From: Caulobacter sp. BP25
GTDB taxonomy: Bacteria > Pseudomonadota > Alphaproteobacteria > Caulobacterales > Caulobacteraceae
DNA length: 64,000 nt
Assembly (NCBI RefSeq): GCF_002737755.1
Contig: NZ_PEGH01000010.1
Span: 1-64,000, forward strand
Direction: 5' to 3'
In this document: in pieces, positions 1-8,819 of the stretch
Position numbering within the stretch: the first letter of the stretch is position 1
Layout of the letters: every line of letters begins with the position of its first letter
The notes under the pieces: model-generated
Database searches by the model: none
What the model was told of the DNA's origin: nothing
The model's input: only the letters and a program-made list of their open reading frames with translations
Program-made: the position numbers and the translations under genes

Positions 1-1376
1 TCGAAGTGCTGGTCGGCGCGGGCCTCGATGACCTTGGCGCTAGCGCCTTCCTCGATCACCGGCAGGCGGGCGCTGTCTTCATCGCCCTCGTCGTCGCGGC
101 CTTCTTCATAGACCGCCAAATAGCCGGGGAAGAGCACGACCTGGCCGGTCGCGCGCATTCCGGTTTGGCCATCGGCGCTTTCCAGATCGACCGTGGTGCG
201 CTCGATGCGGGCGCTTTCCATCTGGGAGGCGATCATCCGCTTCCAGATCAGCTCGTACAGGCGACCCAGGTCCGGCTCCAGGCGCAGCGAGCCGGGGTTC
301 CGGTTCAGGCTGGTCGGGCGGATGGCTTCGTGAGCCTCCTGGGCGTTCTTGGCCTTGGCCTTGTAGTAGCGCGGGGTCTCGGGGACGAATTTGTCGCCAT
401 AGACATTGCCGATCACGCTGCGCGCCTCGGCGATGCCTTCGGGCTCGACCGACACGCCGTCGGTCCGCATGTAGGTGATCAGACCGACGGTCTCGCCGCC
501 GATGTCGATGCCTTCATACAGCTTCTGGGCGGCCTGCATGGTGCGCTGGGCCGAGAAGCCCAGCTTGCGCGCGGCTTCCTGTTGCAGGGTCGAGGTGGTA
601 AAGGGCGGGGCGGGCGAGCGCTTGCCCGGCTTCTTCTCGACGGCGGCGACCTTGAACACGGCGCTCGCCACGGCGGCCTTGGCGGCCAGGGCCGAGGCCT
701 CGGCGCCCAGGTCGAACTTGGTGAGCTTCTTGCCCTCGTGCTTGACCAGGCGCGCCAGGAACGGATCAGCGCCCGCCGAGACGTCGGCGTCGACGGTCCA
801 GTATTCCTGGGTCTTGAAGCGCTCGATCTCCAGTTCGCGGTCGACGATCAGCCGCAGGCAGACCGACTGCACGCGGCCGGCCGAGCGGCTGCCCGGCAGC
901 TTGCGCCACAGCACCGGCGAGAGCGTGAAGCCGACCAGATAGTCGAGGGCGCGGCGGGCCAGATAGGCCTCGACCAGCTCCATGTCGACGTCGCGCGGAT
1001 TGGCCATGGCCTCCAGCACGGACGTCTTGGTGATGGCGTTAAAGGTGACGCGCTGGACGGCCTTGTCCTTCAGCGCCTTCTTCTTGTTCAGCACTTCCAG
1101 CACGTGCCAGCTGATCGCTTCCCCTTCGCGATCGGGGTCGGTGGCAAGAATCAGGCGGTCGGCCTTCTTGAGGGCGTCGACGATGTCGCTGACGCGCTTG
1201 GAGGCCTTGGCGTCGACTTCCCAGCTCATGGCGAAGTCGTTGTCGGGCTCCACCGAGCCGTCCTTCGACGGCAGATCGCGGATGTGACCGTAGGAAGCGA
1301 GAACCGTGTAGTCGGACCCGAGGTACTTGTTGATGGTCTTGGCCTTGGCCGGGCTCTCGACGACGACGACGTTCAT
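1..1376 (-). CDS. topA: DNA topoisomerase I, N-terminal part (runs off the window)
   Basis: Type IA topoisomerase that relaxes negatively supercoiled DNA. The start codon is the ATG complementary to 1374-1376; the C-terminal part lies beyond base 1. The visible 458 residues begin with a Toprim domain (VESPAKAKT near residue 7, then DPDREGE, the acidic metal-binding motif). The central part contains GLITYMRTDG, which carries the catalytic tyrosine that forms the 5'-phosphotyrosine link. The reading frame is intact to the edge of the window. It is followed in the window by dprA and plsY on the same strand but is separated from them by two forward genes. Confidence 0.97.
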   Translation of the reverse strand, partial: MNVVVVESPAKAKTINKYLGSDYTVLASYGHIRDLPSKDGSVEPDNDFAMSWEVDAKASKRVSDIVDALKKADRLILATDPDREGEAISWHVLEVLNKKKALKDKAVQRVTFNAITKTSVLEAMANPRDVDMELVEAYLARRALDYLVGFTLSPVLWRKLPGSRSAGRVQSVCLRLIVDRELEIERFKTQEYWTVDADVSAGADPFLARLVKHEGKKLTKFDLGAEASALAAKAAVASAVFKVAAVEKKPGKRSPAPPFTTSTLQQEAARKLGFSAQRTMQAAQKLYEGIDIGGETVGLITYMRTDGVSVEPEGIAEARSVIGNVYGDKFVPETPRYYKAKAKNAQEAHEAIRPTSLNRNPGSLRLEPDLGRLYELIWKRMIASQMESARIERTTVDLESADGQTGMRATGQVVLFPGYLAVYEEGRDDEGDEDSARLPVIEEGASAKVIEARADQHF

Positions 1377-1550
1377 TCTAACTCTGGGCTGGAAGGCGGA
1401 TCGCCCGGGAGGCGAGCGCCGGGGAAAGTGGGGCCCGCTTGGGGGTCTGTCAACGCGGGCTCTGACGAACGGCTGTGCTTTGGGGCCCTGGTAGCCGCTT
1501 GTTAAGACGCTTGTGCGAGTTTTATCGCCTGGTTTTGTGACTGCTCGCCG

Positions 1551-1721
1551 ATGGACCTGACCGTCAACAGGATCGCCACCGAGGCCTATGTCTCGCCGAT
1601 CCGCCCGATCAAGCCCGTGACCTCGAACGCCGAACGCGCGGATATCGCCGATCGGCTGCGCGAGGCCGTGCGCGCCGCGCCGGCCGCTGGCACGGGCCTG
1701 CTGGTGGATCTGAGCGTCTAG
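1551..1721 (+). CDS. small hypothetical protein, 56 aa
   Basis: Short open reading frame between topA (divergent) and the proline-rich TonB-like gene. It reads MDLTVNRIATEAYVSPIRPI at the N-terminus and ends GTGLLVDLSV. Third codon positions are almost all G or C, like the surrounding real genes, and a helical stretch (residues 28-42) follows a proline-rich start. No signal peptide or membrane segment is seen, and no clear Shine-Dalgarno sequence precedes the ATG. I do not recognise a family. The call rests on codon usage and the absence of any other feature in the gap, so it could be a chance frame. Confidence 0.45.
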   Translation: MDLTVNRIATEAYVSPIRPIKPVTSNAERADIADRLREAVRAAPAAGTGLLVDLSV

Positions 1722-1819
1722 AGCGGCGCGCCAAGCTCGACCATTCGCCCACTTCCTGACGCGGACGCGTGGTCCACAAGCCTTTGGGCCGGCGCTTCGG
1801 TCCGTGGCGTGGCGGGCCG

Positions 1820-2596
1820 ATGGCGCACTGGAGACGACGTGGCGGGAAGGGCGTAGCTGTCGTCGTGAGCTTGGCCGCTCACGCCGCCGCCGTGGCGGTG
1901 TTGTTCGCCGCCCATGTCACCCCCGCGCCGCCCGAGCCGCCATCGGTGGTGGTCTCGCTGGTCGATCCGCCGCCTCCGCCGCCTCCGATACCCGCGCCGC
2001 ATGAGGGGCCGAAGTCGCCGGTGAAGGCGCCCAAGAAGCCGCCTTCACCCGAAAAAACCAAGGACCAGGCTAGGGCCGCGCCGCGCTCGCCCCTTCGCGC
2101 GACCAAGGCTCCGATCCCGAAGGACGTGACGCCGCTGCCGGCCAGTCCGAAGCCCGCACCCAGCCGCGTCATGGGCCTTGGCGAGTCCGAGCTGATGGGC
2201 GCGGCGACCGCCGGTTCGGGCTCGGGAGGGGGTGCCGGCGGGGCGGGCTGCGACATGGTCCGGCTGCTGCAGGAGGGGTTGCGTAAGAACCCCCGCGCCC
2301 GGGCCTCGCTGATGCGCGCCCATGCTGGCACGGTTGGCGCCGGCCGCGCGCCGCTGGTCTGGAGCGGGGACTGGGTGCGCACCGACGGCGAGGAGGGCGA
2401 CGGCCTCTCGGGTCTGCGCGAGATGATCATGCTGGAGGTCGCCTTCGCCCCCGCCGCCTGCCGCGCCGAGCCGATGCGGGGGCTGGTGCTGATCTCGTTG
2501 AACGACGGTCCAGGCGCGGCGCGCTTCGCTTTGGGGGGCGGCCACTGGCGGTGGTCGGACCTGCTATTCGCCAAGGGCGCGCGAAGGGGCGGCTAG
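1820..2596 (+). CDS. TonB-like proline-rich membrane-anchored protein
   Basis: The protein has a basic N-terminus, one hydrophobic anchor (VAVVVSLAAHAAAVAVLFAA, about residues 12-31), then a Pro/Lys-rich spacer of about 80 residues with a run of seven prolines. This is the architecture of TonB energy transducers. The C-terminal 110 residues contain a paired Cys motif but do not show the usual TonB C-terminal YP motif, so the partner is uncertain. A GTG start at 1769 would add 17 residues; the ATG at 1820 places the anchor at the expected position. Its end overlaps the stop of the convergent dprA by 4 bp. Inference: periplasm-spanning protein, possibly a specialised TonB. Confidence 0.6.
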   Translation: MAHWRRRGGKGVAVVVSLAAHAAAVAVLFAAHVTPAPPEPPSVVVSLVDPPPPPPPIPAPHEGPKSPVKAPKKPPSPEKTKDQARAAPRSPLRATKAPIPKDVTPLPASPKPAPSRVMGLGESELMGAATAGSGSGGGAGGAGCDMVRLLQEGLRKNPRARASLMRAHAGTVGAGRAPLVWSGDWVRTDGEEGDGLSGLREMIMLEVAFAPAACRAEPMRGLVLISLNDGPGAARFALGGGHWRWSDLLFAKGARRGG

Positions 2597-3690
2597 ACCC
2601 CCGCCACCAGCCCGCCGTCCAGTAGCTCCGCGCGGCCGGCCAGACTCAGCTCCACCAGCGCGGCCATGACCGTCGAGGCCGGGGCGGCGACAGCGCGGAT
2701 CAGGTCGTTACGCGGGACCGGCGTCGGTGACAGCAGGGCGGCGACGCGCTCGCGCAGGGCGTCCGGATCGAGATCAGATGGCGGCTCGGCGTCATAGGCC
2801 TGGTCGCGCTCGCGCAGCCTGGCCTCGCCCGCCAGCGACCGCAGCACGTCCTCGGCGCCCTCGCAGAGGATCGCGCCCTGGCGGATCAGATCGTTGGTCC
2901 CTCTGGAGCGCGGATCCAGCGGCGAGCCGGGCACGGCGAAGACGTCGCGGCCTTGTTCGGCGGCCAGACGCGCGGTGATCAGCGAGCCGGACTTCAGCTC
3001 GGCCTCGACCACGACGACGCCCTGGGACAGGCCAGCTATGATCCGGTTGCGGCGCGGGAAGTCCTTGGCTTGGGCGCGGCGGTCTGGGGCGCTCTCGGAG
3101 ACGATGCAGCCCTCGGCCGCCAACTGCGCGTGCAACTTGTCGTGCTCTGGCGGATAGACATCGTCGATTCCGCCGCCCAGGACGGCCACGGTCCCTGTCG
3201 TCAGGGCGCCTTCGTGCGCCGCCCCGTCGATGCCGCGCGCCATGCCCGAGACCACGACATAGCCGGCGGTCCCAAGGTCGGCCGCCAGGTTCCGGGCGAA
3301 GCGCTGACCGGCAGCGGAGGCGATGCGCGCCCCGACAATGGCGATCGACGGCTGCGACAACAGCTCGGCGCGGCCTCTGGCCCACAGCACCGGCGGCGGC
3401 GGGTCCAGCGCGGCCAGGCGGGGAGGGAAATCGGGCTCGCAACCGCAGATCAGGCGCGCGCCCAGCTTTTCGCCGATTTCCAGTTCGCGCTCGATCGTGT
3501 CGCGTGGTGGCGGGGCCAGGGGCGCGGCGCGTCCGCCCCGGCGGGAGAGGTCGGGCAGGGCCGACAGGGCTCGCTCGGGCGTGCCGTAGCGGGTCAGCAG
3601 ATGGTCAAAGGCGACGGGGCCGACCGTCTCGGTGCGCGCCAGGCGAAGCCAGGCCAGGCGCTGGATGTCCGAGAGGCGGCCCGGGATCAC
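2593..3690 (-). CDS. dprA: DNA-processing protein DprA
   Basis: RecA-loading single-strand DNA-binding protein of natural transformation, 365 aa. An N-terminal helix-hairpin-helix/SAM-like region (1-80) is followed by the Rossmann-type DprA core: IVGAR at 118-122, SGMARGID at 148-155 and GGGIDDVYP at 172-180. The C-terminal 60 residues (ALRERVAALLSPTPVPRNDL onward) form the winged-helix domain typical of proteobacterial DprA. The GTG start overlaps the plsY stop as GTGA, so the two genes are co-transcribed and translationally coupled. Confidence 0.95.
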   Translation of the reverse strand: MIPGRLSDIQRLAWLRLARTETVGPVAFDHLLTRYGTPERALSALPDLSRRGGRAAPLAPPPRDTIERELEIGEKLGARLICGCEPDFPPRLAALDPPPPVLWARGRAELLSQPSIAIVGARIASAAGQRFARNLAADLGTAGYVVVSGMARGIDGAAHEGALTTGTVAVLGGGIDDVYPPEHDKLHAQLAAEGCIVSESAPDRRAQAKDFPRRNRIIAGLSQGVVVVEAELKSGSLITARLAAEQGRDVFAVPGSPLDPRSRGTNDLIRQGAILCEGAEDVLRSLAGEARLRERDQAYDAEPPSDLDPDALRERVAALLSPTPVPRNDLIRAVAAPASTVMAALVELSLAGRAELLDGGLVAGV

Positions 3691-4337
3691 GGCGCCTCGG
3701 TCGCGGCCGGATCGGCCGACTTCTTCTTGCCGATCTTGGGCTCCTCGCCCTTGAGCAGGCGCGCGATGTTCTCGCGGTGGCGAATGAAGATCAGGATAGC
3801 CATGAAGATCGCCAGGCCCAGCATCGGACGCGGCTGGTCGGTGGCGATGGCGAAGGGGCCGGCCAGGACCGCCGCCGTCAGGGCGGCCAGCGAGCTGATC
3901 CGGAAGATCGCGGCCATGGCCAGCCAGGTGACGGCCGCCAGCGCGCCAACCGGCCAGCAGGCGGCGAGCAGCACGCCGTAGAAGGTGGCCACGCCCTTGC
4001 CGCCCTTGAACTTCAGCCAGACCGGGAACAGGTGGCCCAGGAACGCCGCGCCGCCGGCCAGGGCGATCACTGTGGGGTTGCCGTGGGTCAGGTAGCGGGC
4101 CAGCAGCACCGCGACCACGCCCTTGCCGGCGTCGCCCAGCAGGGTGATCAGCGCCAGATCCTTACGGCCCGAGCGCAGCACGTTGGTCGCGCCGATATTG
4201 CCCGAGCCGATCTGGCGGATGTCGCCGGCGCCGCCCAGGCGCGTGGCGATCAGACCAAACGGGATCGAACCCAGCAGGTAACCGCCGACGACGGCGATCG
4301 CGAGGGTCAGATAAACGGCTGAGGCGAGGCTTTCCAC
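3687..4337 (-). CDS. plsY: Glycerol-3-phosphate acyltransferase PlsY
   Basis: Integral inner-membrane enzyme that transfers the acyl group from acyl-phosphate to glycerol-3-phosphate, the first step of phospholipid synthesis. Family motifs are all visible: GYLLGSIPFG in the first helix, GSGNIGATNVLR (loop 1), and GHLFPVWLKFKGGKGVAT (loop 2). Five hydrophobic segments fit the PlsY topology. The frame is open to a TTG at 4373, but the GTG at 4337 is preceded by AAGG at good spacing and gives a family-length protein of 216 aa. The lysine-rich tail (KIGKKKS) is an unremarkable cytoplasmic end. Confidence 0.93.
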   Translation of the reverse strand: MESLASAVYLTLAIAVVGGYLLGSIPFGLIATRLGGAGDIRQIGSGNIGATNVLRSGRKDLALITLLGDAGKGVVAVLLARYLTHGNPTVIALAGGAAFLGHLFPVWLKFKGGKGVATFYGVLLAACWPVGALAAVTWLAMAAIFRISSLAALTAAVLAGPFAIATDQPRPMLGLAIFMAILIFIRHRENIARLLKGEEPKIGKKKSADPAATEAP

Positions 4338-4449
4338 GATTTCTACCTTAGAGAGTGTTTTGTGCGAGCTCAAGCGCGCCGTGTCGACGAGGGGTGTAAA
4401 TCGCTTTGATCCGCTGGCAAAGTCGCGCGGAGTATCGTGGGGATAGGTT

Positions 4450-5127
4450 ATGGCGGGGGCTATGGGCGCGACGCATCATGTCGAGGAGCGCACGACAAGT
4501 CGCGGCGAGTGGGTCGTCTGGGTCCTGCTGACCGCGCTGGCCGAACTGGTCGGGATTCTGCTGGGCGCCTCCTGGTGGGTCTGGGCCGACGGCCTGATGC
4601 CCGATCCGAACGGGCTGTTCTGGCAAATCTGCATGCTTCTGTTGAAAGCGCTCTCTGGCGTTCCTGAGGGCATGGTGCTGGGGCTGGTGCAGGCCAATCT
4701 GATGAGCCGACGGCTGCCGGAGCTGTCGATCGTACGCTGGACAACAGCGACCTGCGTCGTGGCTGTGATCGGCTGGGCGGCGGGATCGTCATTCTCGATC
4801 TTCGCCACAGGCGACGGCGGCGCCGGCAGCTTCGATCCCAGCGTGGGGCAGACCCTCCTGATGGCGGCCGGCCTTGGCCTGGCCTTGGGCGCTGTTTTCG
4901 GCGGGGTCCAGACCCTGGCGCTGGGCGGCCTGGGCGTGAAGCGCTGGCCCTGGATCGTTGGCAACGCCATCGGCTGGGGGCTTGGCCTGCCCGCGATCTA
5001 CCTGGCCGCGTCCGGCGTGGCGCTCGCGCCGGTCTGGCTTCTGGGCGCGATCGGCGGCCTTGTCGCCGGCGCTCTGGTGGGCGTGGCGACCGCCGTGGCC
5101 TTCGCCGCGATGACGCGGGAGGGTTAG
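4450..5127 (+). CDS. hypothetical polytopic membrane protein
   Basis: 225-residue protein with about six hydrophobic segments, beginning with WVVWVLLTALAELVGILLGA after a charged N-terminus, and ending in a Gly/Ala-rich helix (AIGGLVAGALVGVATAVAFA). No catalytic motif is visible and I do not assign a family. It is divergent from plsY (76-112 bp spacer) and convergent with pyrC', whose stop codon overlaps its own by 3 bp. Confidence 0.75.
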   Translation: MAGAMGATHHVEERTTSRGEWVVWVLLTALAELVGILLGASWWVWADGLMPDPNGLFWQICMLLLKALSGVPEGMVLGLVQANLMSRRLPELSIVRWTTATCVVAVIGWAAGSSFSIFATGDGGAGSFDPSVGQTLLMAAGLGLALGAVFGGVQTLALGGLGVKRWPWIVGNAIGWGLGLPAIYLAASGVALAPVWLLGAIGGLVAGALVGVATAVAFAAMTREG

Positions 5128-6425
5128 CCCTCCGCGCGGTGTACGATGCGGCCGTCGACCACGGTCATCAGCACTTGGCCCTGCAGGCGACGACCGTCGA
5201 ACGGCGAGTTCTTGGACTTCGACAGCAGGCGGGCGGCGTCGATGATGATCGGCGCGTCGATGTCGCAGAGCACCAGATCCGCCGGTGCGCCCGGCGCGAT
5301 CCGACCGCCGCGCAGGCCCAGGAGCTCGGCCGGCGCCAGGGTGACGGCGCGTATCAGGTCCACGAGCGCGATGCGCTCTTCGTGGTACAGCGACAGCAGG
5401 GCTGGCAGCAGGGTCTCCAGGCCGACCGCGCCCGGCGCGGCCTCGTCGAACGGCAGGCGCTTGTCCTCGGCCGGGGCGGGGCTGTGCGAGGAGACCACGA
5501 CGTCGATCAGGCCGCTCGCCAGCGCCTCGATCAGCGCCTGGCGGTCGTCCTCGCCGCGCAGAGGCGGGTTCAGCTTGGCGAACGTGCGGTAGTCGCCGAT
5601 GTCCAGCTCGTTGAACGACAGGTGGTTGATCGACACCGAGGCGCTGATCCGCAGGCCCTTTTTCTTGGCGCGCTGAAGCGTCTCCAACGCTTGGGCCGAG
5701 CTGATCTGGTCAACCAGCAGCTTGCCGCCGGTGGCCTCCAGCAGGGCGACGTCGCGCTCCAGCATGATCCGCTCGGCCATCGGCGAGATCGAGGGCAGGC
5801 CCATGCGGCCGGCGAACTCGCCGCCGATCGCCGCACCGCCGCGTCCCAGCCACGGGTCCATCGGCCGGTGCGCCAGTAGGGCGTCGAAGCCCTTGGCATA
5901 GGTCAGGACGCGCTGCATGACCTTGCTGTCGACGATCGGCTTGCCCGCGTCGGTGACATAGACGCAGCCGGCCTCGCGCATCAGGCCGATCTCGGCCATC
6001 TGCTCGCCCTTGAGGCCGCGCGTCGCCGCGCCGGCCACCAGGATACGGGCGCTGTCGATGTCGCGGGCGCGGCGTAGGATGAAGTCGACCACGCTGGGAT
6101 CGTCGATCGCTGGCGCGGTATCGGGCTGGACCACGAACGAGGTGACGCCGCCGGCCGCTGCGGCCTTGGCGGCCGAGGCGAGGGTTTCCTTGGTCTCGGC
6201 GCCGGGCTCGCCGGTGCGCACCCGCAAGTCGATCAGGCCGGGCGCTAGCAGCGCCCCACCGCAATCAATAACCCGGACGGCCTTGGACAGCTTGCCGAAC
6301 TCACGGCCCTTGGCGACGTCGGTGATGACGCCTTCCGAGACGATGACGCCGCCGGGGCCGTCATAGCCGCTTTCGGGATCGACCAGGCGGGCGTTGACGA
6401 AGGCGAGGGGCTGGGACGCGTTCAT
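5124..6425 (-). CDS. pyrC: Dihydroorotase-like protein lacking the metal-binding residues (PyrC')
   Basis: Amidohydrolase-fold protein of 433 aa in the dihydroorotase family. Where active enzymes have the HxH zinc motif (DLHVHLREPG type), this one reads [10 protein letters not shown], with Arg at 68 and 70. The region that normally carries the catalytic Asp (DHAPH type) reads [11 protein letters not shown], and the histidine of the 'PHHL' segment is also replaced ([12 protein letters not shown]). Known: in several proteobacteria such an inactive PyrC' is a structural partner needed for assembly of aspartate transcarbamoylase. The ATG overlaps the pyrB stop (ATGA), which fits that role. A catalytically competent dihydroorotase must be encoded elsewhere. 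Confidence 0.9.
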   Translation of the reverse strand: MNASQPLAFVNARLVDPESGYDGPGGVIVSEGVITDVAKGREFGKLSKAVRVIDCGGALLAPGLIDLRVRTGEPGAETKETLASAAKAAAAGGVTSFVVQPDTAPAIDDPSVVDFILRRARDIDSARILVAGAATRGLKGEQMAEIGLMREAGCVYVTDAGKPIVDSKVMQRVLTYAKGFDALLAHRPMDPWLGRGGAAIGGEFAGRMGLPSISPMAERIMLERDVALLEATGGKLLVDQISSAQALETLQRAKKKGLRISASVSINHLSFNELDIGDYRTFAKLNPPLRGEDDRQALIEALASGLIDVVVSSHSPAPAEDKRLPFDEAAPGAVGLETLLPALLSLYHEERIALVDLIRAVTLAPAELLGLRGGRIAPGAPADLVLCDIDAPIIIDAARLLSKSKNSPFDGRRLQGQVLMTVVDGRIVHRAEG

Positions 6426-7417
6426 TGGGCGGCCTCCAGTCTGGCTGCCAAGCTGGTCAGCACCGCCATCCGGGCGGCGACGCCCATCTCGACCTGGTCC
6501 TGGATCAGGCTGATGGCCGGATCGTCGGCGACGTCGCTGTCGATCTCTACGCCCCGGTTCATGGGCCCCGGATGCATGACCTTGGCGCCGGGCGCGGCGC
6601 GCGAGAGCTTTTCGCGATCCAGGCCGTAGAAGCGGAAGTACTCGCGGGTCGAGGGCACGAAGGCGCCCTGCATCCGCTCCAGCTGCAGGCGCAGCATCAT
6701 GACGACGTCCGCGCCGGCCAGGCCGGACTTCATGTCGTGGTGGACGGTGACGCCCCAGCGCTCGGCCTGGGACGGCATCAGGGTGGGCGGGCCCACCAGG
6801 CGCACGCTGGCGCCCAGGGTGTGCAGCAGGGCGACGTTCGAGCGCGCGACGCGGCTGTGCAGCACGTCGCCGCAGATCGCCACCGTCAGGCCCGAGACAC
6901 GGCCGAAGGCGCGGCGGATCGACAGCGCGTCCAGCACGGCCTGGGTCGGATGCTCGTGCTGGCCGTCGCCAGCGTTGATCACGTGGCCGCTGACCTTCTG
7001 GGACAGCAGGGACGCCGCGCCGGACGAGGCGTGGCGGATGACCAACAGGTCGGGCCGCATGGCGTTCAGCGTGACCGCCGTGTCGATCAGGGTCTCGCCC
7101 TTGGCCACCGACGAGGTCTTGGGGTTCATATTGACGACGTCGGCGCCCAGCCGCTTGCCGGCCAGCTCGAACGAGCTCTGGGTGCGGGTGCTGTTCTCGA
7201 AGAACAGGTTCATCAGCGTCCGACCCTTGAGGATGTCCAGGGTCTTGGACGGCTGGCGGTTGAGCGCGACGAAGGCGTCGGCCAGATCCAGCAGTTCGAC
7301 GGCCTGAAGCGCGTTCAGATCGCCGGCCGACAGGAAGTGGCGTTTGGGGAAGGCGAAGACGCGGGCGCGGATCGTCTCGATGGCCGCGTGGGCGGGGTCA
7401 TGGGCTGAAGCCGTCAT
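6422..7417 (-). CDS. pyrB: Aspartate carbamoyltransferase catalytic chain
   Basis: Joins carbamoyl phosphate and aspartate in the first committed step of pyrimidine synthesis. The 331-residue protein shows the carbamoyl-phosphate loop FFENSTRT (72-79), HPTQAVLD, and the C-terminal HPGPMNRG motif. It is the first gene of a two-gene operon with the inactive dihydroorotase. No regulatory chain (pyrI) is nearby. The region upstream (beyond 7417) is the longest gene-free stretch of the window and may include its leader. Confidence 0.97.
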   Translation of the reverse strand: MTASAHDPAHAAIETIRARVFAFPKRHFLSAGDLNALQAVELLDLADAFVALNRQPSKTLDILKGRTLMNLFFENSTRTQSSFELAGKRLGADVVNMNPKTSSVAKGETLIDTAVTLNAMRPDLLVIRHASSGAASLLSQKVSGHVINAGDGQHEHPTQAVLDALSIRRAFGRVSGLTVAICGDVLHSRVARSNVALLHTLGASVRLVGPPTLMPSQAERWGVTVHHDMKSGLAGADVVMMLRLQLERMQGAFVPSTREYFRFYGLDREKLSRAAPGAKVMHPGPMNRGVEIDSDVADDPAISLIQDQVEMGVAARMAVLTSLAARLEAAQ

Positions 7418-7516
7418 GAGCCCGCGTCTTAGGCGGCTTTGGCCGGGAAGGGAAGCGAAGGGACGCGAACGCTCTGTGGAGGATGTCGTGCCGCTGATAA
7501 TCGGCCAGCGTCGCGG

Positions 7517-7632
7517 GCCCCCACCTGACCACGCTCCGCGTGGTCGTCCGCCCCCGGGGGGGGGCAGAAGGAAACGCGAGCCTTCTTCCCCCTCCGGGGG
7601 AGGAGCGCCGCAGGTGCGGAGGGGGCAAGTAA
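7517..7632. repeat. Palindromic intergenic repeat, copy A
   Basis: About 116 bp, closely matching copy B in the same orientation. It opens GCCCCCACCTGACC and closes GGGGGCAAGTAA, and contains internal hairpins around CCGCCCCCGGGGG and CCCCCTCCGGGGG. The left end of this copy has lost part of the terminal inverted repeat that is intact in copy B. The two copies flank about 500 bp with no recognisable gene. This is the structure of a small non-autonomous palindromic element; no transposase is encoded. Confidence 0.75.
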
Positions 7633-7739
7633 GAGCGTTCGCGGCGCTCTGTGATCCGCGTATTCAGAATCAAACTGAATGAAATCAACGACTTCTCACT
7701 TTTACACGCTGCTGCATCATCCGCGTTGAAACCGCCCTT

Positions 7740-8092
7740 ATCCTTTACGCACCTCGTCGCGAGGAAAGGGCGCATGGCCAGCGACCATTTGCGGCGGCGG
7801 GGGGCGATCGAGCGGGGACAGGTTCGAGGGGGATACTCGGACGGTCCGGGGCTGGGCTTGCTGGGCTCACCCGCCCGTCGTCGGCGTGGTTGGAGGCAAA
7901 AGGGCGTGTTTGGCTGAAAGCCCGTCCTCTCCGACCGTTGGGACTCTCGGAAACGGGAGGCCCAGCTCCCGGTAAGGCCCAAACAGGGCCACCTGACGGG
8001 ACGCTGGCGGATAACGGTCGCGCGGAGCGTCGGGCTTCGTCGAAACGGTATCTACAAACTCACACTCCGGACGGTGTCCGGCGCTCCGCGTC
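7740..8092. other. Gene-free segment with strong self-complementarity; candidate structured RNA or leader
   Basis: Between the two repeats no convincing gene is found, but several perfect inverted pairs occur: CCTCG/CGAGG at 7752-7764 inside CCTTT/AAAGG, CGGGAG/CTCCCG at 7954-7971, GGCCC/GGGCC at 7976-7990, CCGGAC/GTCCGG at 8067-8081, and a long-range 9-bp stem CGCGGAGCG (8021-8029) with CGCTCCGCG (8082-8090) that encloses the previous hairpin. I looked for RNase P, SRP, tmRNA and cobalamin-riboswitch core motifs and found none. Strand is unknown; on the minus strand it could be part of the pyrB leader. Confidence 0.35.
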
Positions 8093-8132
8093 CCTTTCCA
8101 TGCCTTCAGCGGCCCGCCGCGTGAAGTCGACC

Positions 8133-8249
8133 TTACTTGCCCCCACCTGACCGCTTCGCGGTCGTCCGCCCCCGGAGGGGGCAGAAGGGATCGCGCACCT
8201 TCTTCCCCCTCCGGGGGAGGAGCGCCACAGGCGCGGAGGGGGCAAGTAA
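8133..8249. repeat. Palindromic intergenic repeat, copy B
   Basis: Second copy of the element at 7517-7632. It is bounded by a perfect 12-bp terminal inverted repeat, TTACTTGCCCCC and GGGGGCAAGTAA. Internal hairpins include CCGC TTC GCGG. It lies just downstream of the ruvX stop codon, so it may also act as a transcription end for that gene. Confidence 0.75.
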
Positions 8250-8254
8250 CAGGA

Positions 8255-8725
8255 CTACAATCCCCGCAGCCGCTCCAGCGCGCCCTGCAGGATCCAGCCG
8301 GCCGCCATCTTGTCCACGACTTCCGCGCGTCTCTTTCGGTTCACGTCATGCTCGTCGATCAGCACCCGCGTCACCGCCGCCGTCGACAGGCGCTCGTCCC
8401 AGAAGGTGATGGGCAGCTCGGGTTTCAGGCGCAGCAGGTTGCGCGCCAGCGCCCGGTTGCTCTGGCAGCGGACGCCCTCTGTCCCGTCCATGTTCATCGG
8501 CAGGCCGATAACGATGCCGATCGCGCCGCGGCTGTCCATCAGCTTGAACAGGGCCTCGGCGTCCTTGCTGAACTTGGTCTTCTCGATCAGGGCCAGCGGG
8601 CTGGCGACCGTGCGGGTGACGTCCGAGACGGCCACGCCGATCGTCTTTTCGCCAGGGTCCAGGCCCACCACGGGCGCATACTGGGGCAGGGCGGCGGCGA
8701 AGGCTTCGATGTCGAGAACGGGCAT
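8255..8725 (-). CDS. ruvX: Putative pre-16S rRNA nuclease / RuvX (YqgF)
   Basis: RNase H-like fold protein of 156 aa. The N-terminal strand motif GLDPGEKTIGVAVSD carries the first catalytic Asp (D23); WDERLST and the C-terminal DKMAAGWILQ supply the others. Family members mature the 16S rRNA 5' end and have been proposed as Holliday-junction resolvases. It is divergent from gatC, with 94 bp between the starts for both promoters. Confidence 0.93.
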   Translation of the reverse strand: MPVLDIEAFAAALPQYAPVVGLDPGEKTIGVAVSDVTRTVASPLALIEKTKFSKDAEALFKLMDSRGAIGIVIGLPMNMDGTEGVRCQSNRALARNLLRLKPELPITFWDERLSTAAVTRVLIDEHDVNRKRRAEVVDKMAAGWILQGALERLRGL

Positions 8726-8819
8726 GGCTCTCTTTATCAGGAGCCGCCCCGTCTGAAACCATCCTTGAAACCTTGTCTCCAGCCTAGTAACCGACGCGTT
8801 CGAATTTCAGGAGATCCCC

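Noticed and set aside
6..1505. 499-codon forward open frame opposite topA
   Set aside because: It is the complement of the topA coding strand; high GC content keeps antisense frames open. The real gene shows family motifs on the minus strand.
7398..7982. 194-codon minus-strand frame across the repeat and the gap
   Set aside because: It spans the palindromic repeat and non-coding segment, has a low-complexity translation and no conserved pattern.
7740..8092. RNase P RNA, SRP RNA, tmRNA or cobalamin riboswitch
   Set aside because: None of the core motifs (for example GAGGAAAGTCCGGGC or the SRP GGAA region) is present on either strand.
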